Origin: Sulfurovum sp.
GTDB lineage: Bacteria; Campylobacterota; Campylobacteria; Campylobacterales; Sulfurovaceae
Direction: 5' to 3'
DNA length: 43,697 bases
Assembly: GCA_027068485.1 (NCBI GenBank)
Contig: JAMOSB010000023.1
Span: forward strand, 1-43,697
The notes under the pieces were generated by a model. It was not told the DNA's origin. It searched no databases and saw nothing but the letters and a program-made list of their open reading frames with translations. This document shows positions 8,642 to 16,536 of this stretch, piece after piece. Made by a program: the position numbers and the translations under genes. Within the stretch, counting starts at the first letter, position 1. Each line of letters begins with the position of its first letter.

Positions 8642-9093
8642 CTTAAAGCCTCTTCAGATAGGGCAAACTGCTCCGCATCAATCGTAGGGATACCATACGC
8701 CTCCGCCTTCTCTGCCATCACCCCCCTGCCCTGCGTAGAGCGTAGGGTTTTGGAGGAGTCATAGACTTTGGCACTCTTCACTCCACAGCTTGGGCTACGA
8801 TCTTTACCAATAAAGAGTTCGATATCGGGGTGTTGCTCAAAAAATGCTTGGGCGTAGTGACGCAAGGGGGCGGAGAGGTTCTCCCCTGTGGCATTGGAGT
8901 ACGCCTCAATCCCCTCAGCTGTCTCGATGAGATCCATCGAGGGGCGGGGGGTACCGTAGCAGTAGTCCTCAGGGCAAAAGGGAACAAGCTCCAGACCATC
9001 GAGCATCTCTATGAGCCTATCATCGCGTTTGATCTCACCATTGTAGCGACAGTTGGTACCTAGTAGGCACGCAGAGATAGCAATCTCTCTCAT
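8638..9093 (-). CDS. DUF523 family protein
   Basis: This 151-aa soluble protein matches DUF523: an N-terminal SACLLGTNCRYNG segment with two Cys, VPFCPEDYCYGTPRP with two further Cys, and the strongly conserved KDRSPSCG motif. The cysteines suggest metal or sulfur binding, but the biochemical function is not established to my knowledge. The start ATG 9093 directly abuts the stop of the upstream DUF420 gene, so the two are likely cotranscribed. Confidence 0.88.
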   Translation of the reverse strand: MREIAISACLLGTNCRYNGEIKRDDRLIEMLDGLELVPFCPEDYCYGTPRPSMDLIETAEGIEAYSNATGENLSAPLRHYAQAFFEQHPDIELFIGKDRSPSCGVKSAKVYDSSKTLRSTQGRGVMAEKAEAYGIPTIDAEQFALSEEALS

Positions 9094-9573
9094 CTACAAC
9101 ACAAAGAGGAACAGATAGACCCCAATCCCGCTCAAGGAGGTGAGAACAATCCCCATAAAGGTACGCCGTCCCGCTCTTTTGTGAAGTTGACTGTAGAGTC
9201 CAGGGAGCGTACCGCGTCGGTAGTCGGCACGGGCGTGTAGGAGAGTATAGCTCCAAATCCCCAGTGTCACCACAGCGATTAGGATATGAAGGAGCAGTAC
9301 CCCTTGAATGTAAAGCAACGAGACACCACTCCCCTCAGAGAGTCTCTCATAGCCTCCAATCAGACGCACCCCATACTCAAAGTACCCGACCACCAATACC
9401 GAGACCCAAAAGATAAGTATCTGTAGTAGCCGATGGGTTGCGTAGCGTCGTTTGCGGGCAAACCCTACAGCAATCCCCACAAGCAGAGGGAGTAGCCCCA
9501 CAATCAGTGTCACAAAATCCATAAAAAATGGGGCGCGTGTCCCCAAAAATCCTACCTCAAACATATACCCCAT
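9094..9573 (-). CDS. DUF420 membrane protein
   Basis: This 159-aa inner-membrane protein has four to five hydrophobic helices (about residues 17-38, 49-66, 84-106 and 137-158) and histidines in the ATHRLLQ and YIQGVLLLHILIAV segments. The pattern fits DUF420, a family found near cytochrome oxidase assembly genes (CtaM/YozB-like) that may take part in haem-copper oxidase maturation. It sits between the aldehyde dehydrogenase (9-bp gap upstream) and DUF523. The role in this organism is inferred only. Confidence 0.8.
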   Translation of the reverse strand: MGYMFEVGFLGTRAPFFMDFVTLIVGLLPLLVGIAVGFARKRRYATHRLLQILIFWVSVLVVGYFEYGVRLIGGYERLSEGSGVSLLYIQGVLLLHILIAVVTLGIWSYTLLHARADYRRGTLPGLYSQLHKRAGRRTFMGIVLTSLSGIGVYLFLFVL

Positions 9574-9582
9574 ACGCTCCTC

Positions 9583-11031
9583 CTAGCAGATTACGATTGA
9601 TTTGACCTCGGTAAACTCCTCCAATGCCCACTTGGGTCCCTCACGCCCGACTCCTGAGAGCTTAGAGCCTCCATAGGGTTGCACATCAAAACGCAGTGTA
9701 GGGATGTCGTTGATGACTACCCCACCACACTGAGCATCATCGATAAACGCCTGCGTCATACGCAAATCATTGGTAAAGATCGAAAACTGCAACCCATACG
9801 GGGAGTCATTCATCTTGGCTATGGCACTCTCATACCCCTCAACAGATACCAAGCTCACAATTGGAGCAAAGACCTCTTCACAGACAATCTTCATCTCATC
9901 GGTTACCTCTGCCATCACTGTAGGAGGGAAGATACCCTCAATCACCTCACCCCCTGCTACCACCTTGGCACCCTCTGCTTGGGCAGAGGCGATCCAACTA
10001 CTCGCTCGCTCATTGGCTTCACCATCGACGAGGGGTCCCATAAAGGTCTCCTCCTCATACGGAGAGCCGACCTTCAGACTCTGGGTCTCTGATGCCATCA
10101 ACGCTGTAAACGCCTCATAGACCGCATGGTGGACATAGATACGCTGAAGCGAGATACAGACCTGTCCAGAGTTGACAAACGCACCAAAGGCACACCGCTT
10201 GGCAGCTAGTGCCAAATCCGCACTGCTATCGATATAGGTCGCGGCATTGCCCCCAAGCTCTAGGCTCACCTTCTTGATCCCTGCTTGTTTGGTGATGATA
10301 TTGCCCACGGGGACAGAGCCTGTGAAGCTAATCACCCGTGGGATAGGACTCTGCACCAAAGCAGACCCCACCTCTGCGTCCCCATAGACTACACTGAGGG
10401 CATCTGCTATGGCATACTCCGACTCGATAAAGAGTTTGGCAAGGAGATAGGCGGTCATAGGTGCTTCAGGGGTGGGCTTGAGTACGACCGCATTTCCCGC
10501 ACCAAGAGCAGGAGCGATCTTATGGGCGACAAGGTTGAGAGGGAAGTTAAACGGGGTGATACACGCCACCACCCCAACAGGCTCACGGCGGTAGTAGGCG
10601 AGGGTTTTTTTGCCACTAGGCATAATATCTGTAGGGATCGTCTCCCCGTGGAGGTTGGCAAGCTCCATCGCAGTGAGCTTGATCGTCTCGATACAGCGAT
10701 CGACCTCAATACGCGAAAAGGTGATCGGCTTGGCGACCTCTTTGGTCAACATCAATGCGATAGACTCACGCGTCTCTTGGAGTCGTATGGCGACATCTTC
10801 AAGCCACGAGATACGCTGAGAGAGGGGGACGCTTCGGCTCTCTTGTGAGGCACGCTGGGCGATACGCAACGCCTTGTGGGTATCCTCTGCGTTACAGACA
10901 GGAGCGACACTCACCACACTCCCATCAAAAGGGCTTTTGCGTTGTGTCACCTGCTCTCGACCCTCTTGGGTCGAACCAAAAAATATCTTCGCTTCAGAGA
11001 CCTCTACCATACTATCAAATAACTCTAACAT
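9583..11031 (-). CDS. NAD(P)-dependent aldehyde dehydrogenase
   Basis: The 482-aa cytoplasmic enzyme belongs to the ALDH superfamily. It has the Rossmann entry CITPFNFPLN, the general-base segment SLELGGNAAT, the catalytic Cys in NSGQVCISLQR, and the C-terminal EEVFAPIVS strand. The GQVC-I-S-x-Q-R form recalls archaeal lactaldehyde dehydrogenase and phosphonoacetaldehyde dehydrogenase, but the substrate cannot be read from sequence. ATG 11031 is preferred over GTG 11040 because AAGG lies 8 nt before the ATG and only 0-1 nt before the GTG. The gene begins a short operon with DUF420 and DUF523. Confidence 0.9.
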   Translation of the reverse strand: MLELFDSMVEVSEAKIFFGSTQEGREQVTQRKSPFDGSVVSVAPVCNAEDTHKALRIAQRASQESRSVPLSQRISWLEDVAIRLQETRESIALMLTKEVAKPITFSRIEVDRCIETIKLTAMELANLHGETIPTDIMPSGKKTLAYYRREPVGVVACITPFNFPLNLVAHKIAPALGAGNAVVLKPTPEAPMTAYLLAKLFIESEYAIADALSVVYGDAEVGSALVQSPIPRVISFTGSVPVGNIITKQAGIKKVSLELGGNAATYIDSSADLALAAKRCAFGAFVNSGQVCISLQRIYVHHAVYEAFTALMASETQSLKVGSPYEEETFMGPLVDGEANERASSWIASAQAEGAKVVAGGEVIEGIFPPTVMAEVTDEMKIVCEEVFAPIVSLVSVEGYESAIAKMNDSPYGLQFSIFTNDLRMTQAFIDDAQCGGVVINDIPTLRFDVQPYGGSKLSGVGREGPKWALEEFTEVKSIVIC

Positions 11032-11061
11032 ATCACGCACCTTATGATGTAAAATTAGATG

Positions 11062-11067
11062 ATTATA
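11062..11067 (-). promoter_or_regulatory. -10 element of the aldehyde dehydrogenase operon
   Basis: TATAAT on the minus strand lies about 30 bp before ATG 11031, in the gap after the last nap-cluster gene. No clear -35 is visible. It supports separate transcription of the ALDH-DUF420-DUF523 group. Confidence 0.4.
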
Positions 11068-11115
11068 GCAGATTGAGGGTTAAAAGAGTTATGGGAGAGG
11101 GGACTTTAGGGCGTG

Positions 11116-11358
11116 CTACTTGGACTTGGGCTTCACTTGACACGCACCACTCTCACAGTAACGCTTCTTGAAGACAAACTTCATAATGAGATCTTTGGTC
11201 ATGAGTGCAAGGGAGTAGACCCAGAGTAGATCCATAATAAGATTGGGTTTATACTCCAACCCATAGAGCAAGATAGGCCACCCAATGAGGATAAAGTACT
11301 TACTATAGTAGAAGAAGAGTATCCCCGTACCATATAGCTCTTTGAGTATCTTGCTCAC
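11116..11358 (-). CDS. Small membrane protein at the end of the nap cluster
   Basis: This 80-aa protein of unrecognised family has two hydrophobic stretches (about 11-32 and 40-58), the first rich in Tyr and Phe. A basic cytoplasmic tail with two Cys follows (KKRYCESGACQVK). It is likely an inner-membrane protein with two helices. It follows the 109-aa orphan by 3 bp and is the last gene of the apparent nap transcript. Function is unknown; a link to nitrate reductase assembly or electron transfer is inferred from position only. Confidence 0.6.
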   Translation of the reverse strand: MSKILKELYGTGILFFYYSKYFILIGWPILLYGLEYKPNLIMDLLWVYSLALMTKDLIMKFVFKKRYCESGACQVKPKSK

Positions 11359-11361
11359 ACC

Positions 11362-11691
11362 TTAGCCTTGGAAGTTGGGGGTACCATCAGGCTGATGGGT
11401 GGTGTTTTGGTCAGGGGAGATACCACTCTCTTTGAGTGCCTCTTGCTCCGCCTCATACGCCATCATCTGCTGGCGTACCTCATTGATCTGGATAGGGGTT
11501 ACCCCCTCATCACTCGACCATGCGATCTCAATCTCACCATTGTACTCCTCTCCCATCATCTCGATCTTTTGAGCATACTCATGGATATCCAAACAGATCT
11601 CCATACTCTCATCTTTCATTGTATCGCTCAATTCGATATACCAACGCCCCACGGGATTTGTCTTGATGACTGATTCTATAATAGTTGACAT
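11362..11691 (-). CDS. Orphan soluble protein in the nap cluster
   Basis: The 109-aa acidic protein shows no family I recognise. It lacks Cys motifs other than a single Cys in SMEICLDI and has no signal peptide or membrane helix. The first 65 residues look like a compact alpha/beta fold (NPVGRWYIELSD, GEIEIAWSSDEGV); the last 30 are polar and probably disordered. It lies 8 bp after napD and just before the small membrane protein, and is probably cotranscribed with nap. A chaperone or assembly role is possible but unproven. Confidence 0.6.
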   Translation of the reverse strand: MSTIIESVIKTNPVGRWYIELSDTMKDESMEICLDIHEYAQKIEMMGEEYNGEIEIAWSSDEGVTPIQINEVRQQMMAYEAEQEALKESGISPDQNTTHQPDGTPNFQG

Positions 11692-11699
11692 ACTAACTC

Positions 11700-12050
11700 C
11701 TAAAAGCGTTTTCTAAGATCGCCATTGTAGACGATTTTTCTTGGGTCTGTGTTGCCATCATTGAGCATCGCAGGGACAGGATCTTCTGCTTCTAGTTTAC
11801 GCACCTCTTCATCGAGTTGATCCTCTTGGTAGGTCATCATCATATCCGCAGCGATGACATAGTCAAAACATTGTATATCGACTAGCTTATTCACCTCTTC
11901 TTCGACATCTTTCCCCTCTACGGTGACGATAATCTTCCCTTTGGGGTCATGGAGATGATACTCACATATCTCAGGGTTTTCCTTGATGATCTCGATCACC
12001 TTCTCTACATTTTGGGGTAATGTCTGTATTACAATACTGGAAATATTCAC
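11700..12050 (-). CDS. napD: NapD-like nitrate reductase chaperone
   Basis: NapD binds the Tat signal peptide of NapA and holds back export until the molybdenum cofactor is inserted. The first 80 or so residues show the NapD ferredoxin-like fold pattern: NISSIVIQTLPQNVEKVIEII, then ICEYHLHDPKGKIIVTVEG, then a final strand and YVIAADMMMTYQED. At 116 aa it is longer than E. coli NapD (about 87 aa), with an acidic C-terminal extension ending in RKRF. It follows the thioredoxin-like gene by 1 bp, and napD normally closes epsilon-type nap clusters. Confidence 0.85.
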   Translation of the reverse strand: MNISSIVIQTLPQNVEKVIEIIKENPEICEYHLHDPKGKIIVTVEGKDVEEEVNKLVDIQCFDYVIAADMMMTYQEDQLDEEVRKLEAEDPVPAMLNDGNTDPRKIVYNGDLRKRF

Positions 12051-12051
12051 G

Positions 12052-12384
12052 CTACTGCTCCTTGAAATTTATGATTTGGTTGATATCTTCTGCGAGAATT
12101 ATACCCTCTTTCTGATAGAGAATGGTTTGATCTTTGTCATAGATCACCAGTGTAGGAAGTGTAAAGATATCATACTCCTCTGCCAACTCTGGGGACTCAT
12201 CAGTATCAATAGAGAAGATTGTAAACTCCTCTTGGGAGTCGGCTAACTCCTCTAGCTCCATATCCAACGCCTGACACCCACTACAGTACTCCGATCCAAA
12301 CTTCAAGATCACTGGCATCTCTCTCTCAAATGCCTTGGTCAACGCTTGGGAGAAGCTCTCCTCATCGACTTCTATTATCGCCAT
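12052..12384 (-). CDS. Thioredoxin-like protein inside the nap cluster
   Basis: The 110-aa cytoplasmic protein has a thioredoxin fold with the active site CSGC (Cys34, Cys37) in place of CGPC, followed by IDTDESPELAEEYDIFTLPTLVIYD with the conserved cis-Pro. I chose ATG 12384 because it gives the natural N-terminus MAIIEVDEESF and sits 1 bp after the napL stop; a longer frame would begin inside napL. It lies between napL and napD. It may reduce a Nap component or a chaperone, but this is inference from position. Confidence 0.8.
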   Translation of the reverse strand: MAIIEVDEESFSQALTKAFEREMPVILKFGSEYCSGCQALDMELEELADSQEEFTIFSIDTDESPELAEEYDIFTLPTLVIYDKDQTILYQKEGIILAEDINQIINFKEQ

Positions 12385-12385
12385 C

Positions 12386-13333
12386 TTAGGGAAGCTCCCA
12401 GTAGTTGATCTCACGGCTATCCGTGGAGGTAAAGAGTCGCTTTTCATCTAAGAAGACAATCGCACTCAGTGTTGCCTTGTGGGAGCCTAGGGTATAGAGA
12501 TCTGCCTTGGTTGTGGTATCAAATAGGGTGACTTGGTTGTTCTCATCTGAGGCGTAGGCTCCAAGCTTAGCACTCGGACTCAACCCTGCACTATAGATCA
12601 AAAATGAGGCATCTTTGTAGTAGGCGGTGCGTCCATCACGCGAGTAGAGTGCCGCTCTACGATCCTGTCCTGCGGTGAGGATATAGCCATGTTTGTAATC
12701 TACCTGAAAAATATTATCGACATTTTGCCCTTTGAGTATCTTGAGGACTTTCCCCTCTTTGACGGAGACGAGTTTCAGCTCCCCACTCTCATCTGCGATG
12801 ACGACCTCATCGTGTGCCTCATTGAGTGCAAAGCTCGAAAACTTAGACGCAGAGATCTGCTGACGATAGAGTGCTTTTTTCTGAGCGATATCAAAGAGTA
12901 TCAGCTCATTACTTAGCAGTGCGATGAGTAGGTGGTTACTATCGACAAACTTTGATTTGGCAATGGTGTAGGATTGAGCGATGGAGATCACTTCGGTGAG
13001 TTTGCCTTGCTCATAGAGGTGTACCCGACGGTAGCCCATCTTCCCTTGAGAGGTGATCATCACACGCCCTGCTATCTCATCAACAGAGTAGAGCTTGGAG
13101 GGGACTTTATCACCGATAAAATCAGTGATATCAGGAACCTTAATCATCTCAACACGCTTCTGTGTCGTGGTATCGTAGATATCGACTATCCCCTCCGCGG
13201 TTGCGACATAGAGTCTGCTATCGTGGTAGACCATATCGGTCACCCCCCCACTCCCCGTGTAGACAGTGGTGGGTTTTAGTAGTGAAGCGTTAAGGAGGAC
13301 AAGACTCCATAGCATAAGGATAAAAATACGCAT
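12386..13333 (-). CDS. napL: NapL, periplasmic beta-propeller protein
   Basis: The 315-aa product starts with a signal peptide (MRIFILMLWSLVLLNASL, cleavage about residue 17-20). Repeated WD40/quinoprotein-like blades follow: VTDMVYHDSRLYVATAEGIV, IYDTTTQKR, and a repeat ending LFTSTDSREINYWELP. This architecture and its place after napF match NapL of Campylobacter, Wolinella and Sulfurimonas. In Wolinella loss of NapL lowers nitrate reductase activity; the exact function is not known. Its stop lies 1 bp before the thioredoxin-like start. Confidence 0.88.
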   Translation of the reverse strand: MRIFILMLWSLVLLNASLLKPTTVYTGSGGVTDMVYHDSRLYVATAEGIVDIYDTTTQKRVEMIKVPDITDFIGDKVPSKLYSVDEIAGRVMITSQGKMGYRRVHLYEQGKLTEVISIAQSYTIAKSKFVDSNHLLIALLSNELILFDIAQKKALYRQQISASKFSSFALNEAHDEVVIADESGELKLVSVKEGKVLKILKGQNVDNIFQVDYKHGYILTAGQDRRAALYSRDGRTAYYKDASFLIYSAGLSPSAKLGAYASDENNQVTLFDTTTKADLYTLGSHKATLSAIVFLDEKRLFTSTDSREINYWELP

Positions 13334-13345
13334 AATTCTCTCTTT

Positions 13346-13849
13346 TTAAGTAGTTTTGGGGGTAATGGTGATCGCCTGTGTGGGACATCGATAGAGACAG
13401 TATCCACACGCAGTACACTTCTGCTGATCAATGGTGGGTCTAAACATACCTAGAAATTCAATGGCGTTATCAATACACGGCTCTTTACACGAAAAACACA
13501 TGGTTTGATTCCACGCTAAACATTTAAGTATATCTATCTCGATAGTTGCATCGATAGTACGCATCTTCTCCACTTGAAGCACATCCGCTTCACACACTTC
13601 CGCACACGCATCACAAAAGGTACACCCCGTAGGGGTTGTCAAGTCGAGTCGCGGGGTACCATCATCTTGGATAAGGATAATCTCCTCTTCACACGCAGTA
13701 GCACACGCTTTATCCGCACACTCACCACACTGCTCAAATGCTTCAAGCGACACATAGTAAGGGGGTCGGATAGGACTCTCCTTGACCTCCTCTTGCGTGT
13801 CACCACGCAAGGAGGTACCAAGAGAACGAAAGAGTTCTCTTCTTTGCAT
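13346..13849 (-). CDS. napF: NapF-type polyferredoxin
   Basis: The 167-aa cytoplasmic iron-sulfur protein has four cysteine sets: Cys41/44/49/53, 76/79/82/86, 110/118/121/125 and 145/148/151/155. These could hold four [4Fe-4S] clusters. In E. coli NapF interacts with NapA and may supply electrons or clusters during maturation. ATG 13849 (MQRRELFRSLG) is the natural start, 1 bp after the napB stop; a longer frame would begin inside napB. The N-terminal RRELFRSLG resembles the conserved NapF beginning and is not followed by a hydrophobic signal. Confidence 0.92.
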   Translation of the reverse strand: MQRRELFRSLGTSLRGDTQEEVKESPIRPPYYVSLEAFEQCGECADKACATACEEEIILIQDDGTPRLDLTTPTGCTFCDACAEVCEADVLQVEKMRTIDATIEIDILKCLAWNQTMCFSCKEPCIDNAIEFLGMFRPTIDQQKCTACGYCLYRCPTQAITITPKTT

Positions 13850-13850
13850 C

Positions 13851-14855
13851 TTAGTGACCTGAATCCATATGACCCGCAGCAGAGTGCTCATTGGCAAGGT
13901 CTTTTGCAGTCACTACAGAGTCTTTCTCTCCTACTGTAGCCAAGTCATCATTCATATGATCATACCAGGTAGAAGCACTCTTACCATTGGCTTCAGAGAA
14001 TCCACCCTCAAATGTGTTAGAGACAGCAAGATCCCCTTGAGATTGTGGTGCGTGACACTGAGAACAGTTAAAGCGCGCTTGAACCAATGTATCTTTAGGT
14101 TTAGAGATCGCTGTCTCATTTCTCAAGTTATCAATACTCTTCTGAAACTTCCCATCAATCACTTTATGCTTAGGTCTAAAGTCTGTGAAGTGAGACTTTG
14201 GAATTGGTGTAGCACCTACCCCTTTAGCAACCTCAGGCATGTGACATCCGATACACTGGTTATTACCTCTTTTGATAGGAAGAAGCCCTTCAACAGAGTG
14301 AGGGATCATTGGAGGAGCATCTTGGAACGCTCTCTCCAATCTTTTTGAAGTACCAGGTGCTGCTGAGATGTAGTTAGTCTTCATCCCTGTTGTATCATCT
14401 GTTTCACTATAGAGGTCTGTTTTTCTAAGTCCAAGCACCTCTTCAGTAACCACTTTTTTATTACCAAGATCATCTTGAGAGAGTCTCTCTTTTGTGATCA
14501 CCTTTGCATTGATATTGACAACAGTAACCGCTTTGGCTTCCGTTGCTACAGGAGCAGCAGCACTCGCACCCCCTTTGATACTCGCAGCAAGTGCTTCCAT
14601 ATCTGCATCACTCAACGCAGCTACTTGCCCCTTCATCATCGCTTTCATTGCACCACCATAGGTACCTGCTTTATAGCCTTTGAGTGCCGCCACGATATCA
14701 GCTTTACTCATCTCTTGAACAACCTTTGATTTACCCATTGCTTTCTTCTCAAAGCTAGCACCATGACATCCTATACATGCTGCTGTACTCGCACCATATA
14801 GTGTTGGTACAATCAGTGAAGCCAAAGCTGCTACTTTTATCACTTTTTTCATCAT
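13851..14855 (-). CDS. napB: Cytochrome c553-NapB fusion (triheme)
   Basis: NapB passes electrons to NapA in the periplasm. This 334-aa protein is nearly twice the usual length. It has a signal peptide (1-24), then a small class I cytochrome c domain with heme motif CIGCH (27-31) and probable Met ligand near 70-74. A linker (about 95-135) leads to a NapB domain with heme motifs CIGCH (201-205) and CSQCH (264-268), preceded by the NapB-typical APPMIPHSVEGLLP. Three hemes are thus predicted in one chain. A strong GGAGAAG precedes ATG 14855. It lies between napH and napF in normal order. Confidence 0.92.
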   Translation of the reverse strand: MMKKVIKVAALASLIVPTLYGASTAACIGCHGASFEKKAMGKSKVVQEMSKADIVAALKGYKAGTYGGAMKAMMKGQVAALSDADMEALAASIKGGASAAAPVATEAKAVTVVNINAKVITKERLSQDDLGNKKVVTEEVLGLRKTDLYSETDDTTGMKTNYISAAPGTSKRLERAFQDAPPMIPHSVEGLLPIKRGNNQCIGCHMPEVAKGVGATPIPKSHFTDFRPKHKVIDGKFQKSIDNLRNETAISKPKDTLVQARFNCSQCHAPQSQGDLAVSNTFEGGFSEANGKSASTWYDHMNDDLATVGEKDSVVTAKDLANEHSAAGHMDSGH

Positions 14856-14892
14856 CTTCTCCTTTTTGATCTCTTATAAACTCTCTTAGATA

Positions 14893-15705
14893 CTACTGCT
14901 CTTTTTTGAGATAGTTTCTAATACTAAATTTTAATGCATCGTCCCCACAAACATCGATACAGCGTCCACAGTTTGTACACTCTCCATCGGTCACCATAAT
15001 ACTCTCTTTGTTGACCATATGGAGGACATGACTCTCAGGACACACTACCTTACACTTCATACAGTTGGTACACGCTTCATGGTCATGATCGACCCGAATC
15101 AGACTCGCTTTTCCGATGAGAGAGTAGCTCGCCCCTAGAGGACAGAGGTGTCCACACCATCCATTTTTGACCCCAAAGAGATCAAAAAGGAAGATCGCAA
15201 TCACCACAGAGACTCCCGCACCAAAACCAAAGATAATCCCCCGTTGCATGATGGTAATCGGACTCAATACCTCAAATGCAGCGATACCCACAACTGCGGA
15301 TACAATGAGTCCTAAAACCATAATCCAGTAGCGTGCCTTGCGTTTCAAAAAACGGTGTGTCGTCTGCTCTTTATCTAGCTGAAGCTTGCGTCTTAGCCAG
15401 TTGGCAAGGTCAGTGACCATATTGATAGGGCAGATCCATGAACAGAAAGCCCGTCCCCCTACCACAAAGTAGAACAGCGTAATAATCGCTGCCCCTAAGA
15501 GTACATCACTCCCCAAGACAAACCCTGTCGCCAACACTTGTAGTGTGGTATAGGGGTCTGCTAATGGGACACTCCCAAAGAGTAGTGAGGAGCCAAATGT
15601 ACCAGAGAGGATACTCCAACCATACGCATTGGCACCAAAATAGAGCAGTAAGATACCAATCTGTGTCACCCGTCTAAGCAGTAAATATTTTATATTTTTC
15701 ATCAA
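14893..15705 (-). CDS. napH: NapH, membrane quinol dehydrogenase subunit
   Basis: NapH oxidises menaquinol in the membrane and passes electrons to NapG. The 270-aa product has four hydrophobic helices (about 11-33, 55-85, 125-146 and 155-178). Cytoplasmic CSWICPINM and CGHLCPLGA motifs sit at helix ends. Two [4Fe-4S] sets (CTNCMKCKVVCPES and CTNCGRCIDVCGDD) fill the C-terminus. It overlaps napG by 4 bp, so translation is coupled. There is no napC here, as is usual for this phylum, so NapGH is the expected electron route. Confidence 0.96.
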   Translation of the reverse strand: MMKNIKYLLLRRVTQIGILLLYFGANAYGWSILSGTFGSSLLFGSVPLADPYTTLQVLATGFVLGSDVLLGAAIITLFYFVVGGRAFCSWICPINMVTDLANWLRRKLQLDKEQTTHRFLKRKARYWIMVLGLIVSAVVGIAAFEVLSPITIMQRGIIFGFGAGVSVVIAIFLFDLFGVKNGWCGHLCPLGASYSLIGKASLIRVDHDHEACTNCMKCKVVCPESHVLHMVNKESIMVTDGECTNCGRCIDVCGDDALKFSIRNYLKKEQ

Positions 15706-16532
15706 TACAAATCTCCTGAGTTAAGGTAACCCGCAGCCGTTCCCTCTTTTGAGAGTTCGGTGACGGTCTCTTCTGCTTTGGCATTTTCGATACGCGCTTC
15801 ATCCGCTTTATCCCATCCTTTGACATAGTGATCCCCCGCGACTCCTTTGGCTATCTCATTGGGTAGTACAAAGATCGCTGGTTTCTCTGTCACACAGGCT
15901 GCCTCACACAATCCACACCCCGTACAGACTGTATCATGTACGATAGGCAACATAAAAGTGTGTTTACCTGTCCGCTCATTGCGGTGCATCTCAATCGTAA
16001 TCGCCTCACCAAGAAGCGGACACGCACGGTAGCACGCATCACACTGAATCCCCCAAAAGGCGATACAGGACTCTTTATGCACGACAGCCAATCCCATACG
16101 GGACTTATTGATATCTAGCTCTCCCGCCTCATTGGAGACAGAGAGCTGATCGAGTGCTCCCGAGGGACAGACAGGAACACACGGGATATCCTCACACATA
16201 TAACACGGCACCTCAGTAGGGACAAAGAAAGGGGTACCAATCAACTGATGATCCCCCCCCTTTGCCATCTGAAGGGTTCCTGCTTTGGAAAGTCCTGTAT
16301 GTCTATCGATATTTGTTTCTCGGTTTTGACACGCCTCGGCACACAACCCACACTTGATACAGGCTTTGAGGAAATCCTCCTCTTTGATAGCCCCAGGGGG
16401 TCGTAGTACCAGTGCTGAGGCTTTCACCTCATCACTATAACCACTCCACAACAATCCACCAAGTGCCGTCAAGCCAACGCTTTGAAGGGTCGTTGCTATA
16501 AACTTTCGTCTGTTGTTGTCGGAGGTAGCCAT
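15702..16532 (-). CDS. napG: NapG, periplasmic ferredoxin subunit
   Basis: NapG carries electrons from NapH toward NapB/NapA. The 276-aa product begins with a twin-arginine signal, NRRKFIATTLQSVGLTALGG (7-26), so it is exported folded. It shows four [4Fe-4S] motifs: CIKCGLCAEACQ (58-68), CYMCEDIPCVPVCP, CIAFWGIQCDACYRACP and CTGCGLCEAAC. It lies 4 bp after napA and overlaps napH by 4 bp. Confidence 0.97.
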   Translation of the reverse strand: MATSDNNRRKFIATTLQSVGLTALGGLLWSGYSDEVKASALVLRPPGAIKEEDFLKACIKCGLCAEACQNRETNIDRHTGLSKAGTLQMAKGGDHQLIGTPFFVPTEVPCYMCEDIPCVPVCPSGALDQLSVSNEAGELDINKSRMGLAVVHKESCIAFWGIQCDACYRACPLLGEAITIEMHRNERTGKHTFMLPIVHDTVCTGCGLCEAACVTEKPAIFVLPNEIAKGVAGDHYVKGWDKADEARIENAKAEETVTELSKEGTAAGYLNSGDLY

Positions 16533-16536
16533 CTAG

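Noticed and set aside
10285-10848. Open frame of 187 codons antisense to the aldehyde dehydrogenase gene
   Set aside because: It is a mirror of a well-supported enzyme gene, with an Arg/Asp/His-rich translation typical of antisense frames.
9583-11031. Aldehyde dehydrogenase as a GapN or lactaldehyde dehydrogenase by name
   Set aside because: The GQVCISLQR form is suggestive, but substrate specificity cannot be read from these motifs, so I left the gene symbol empty.
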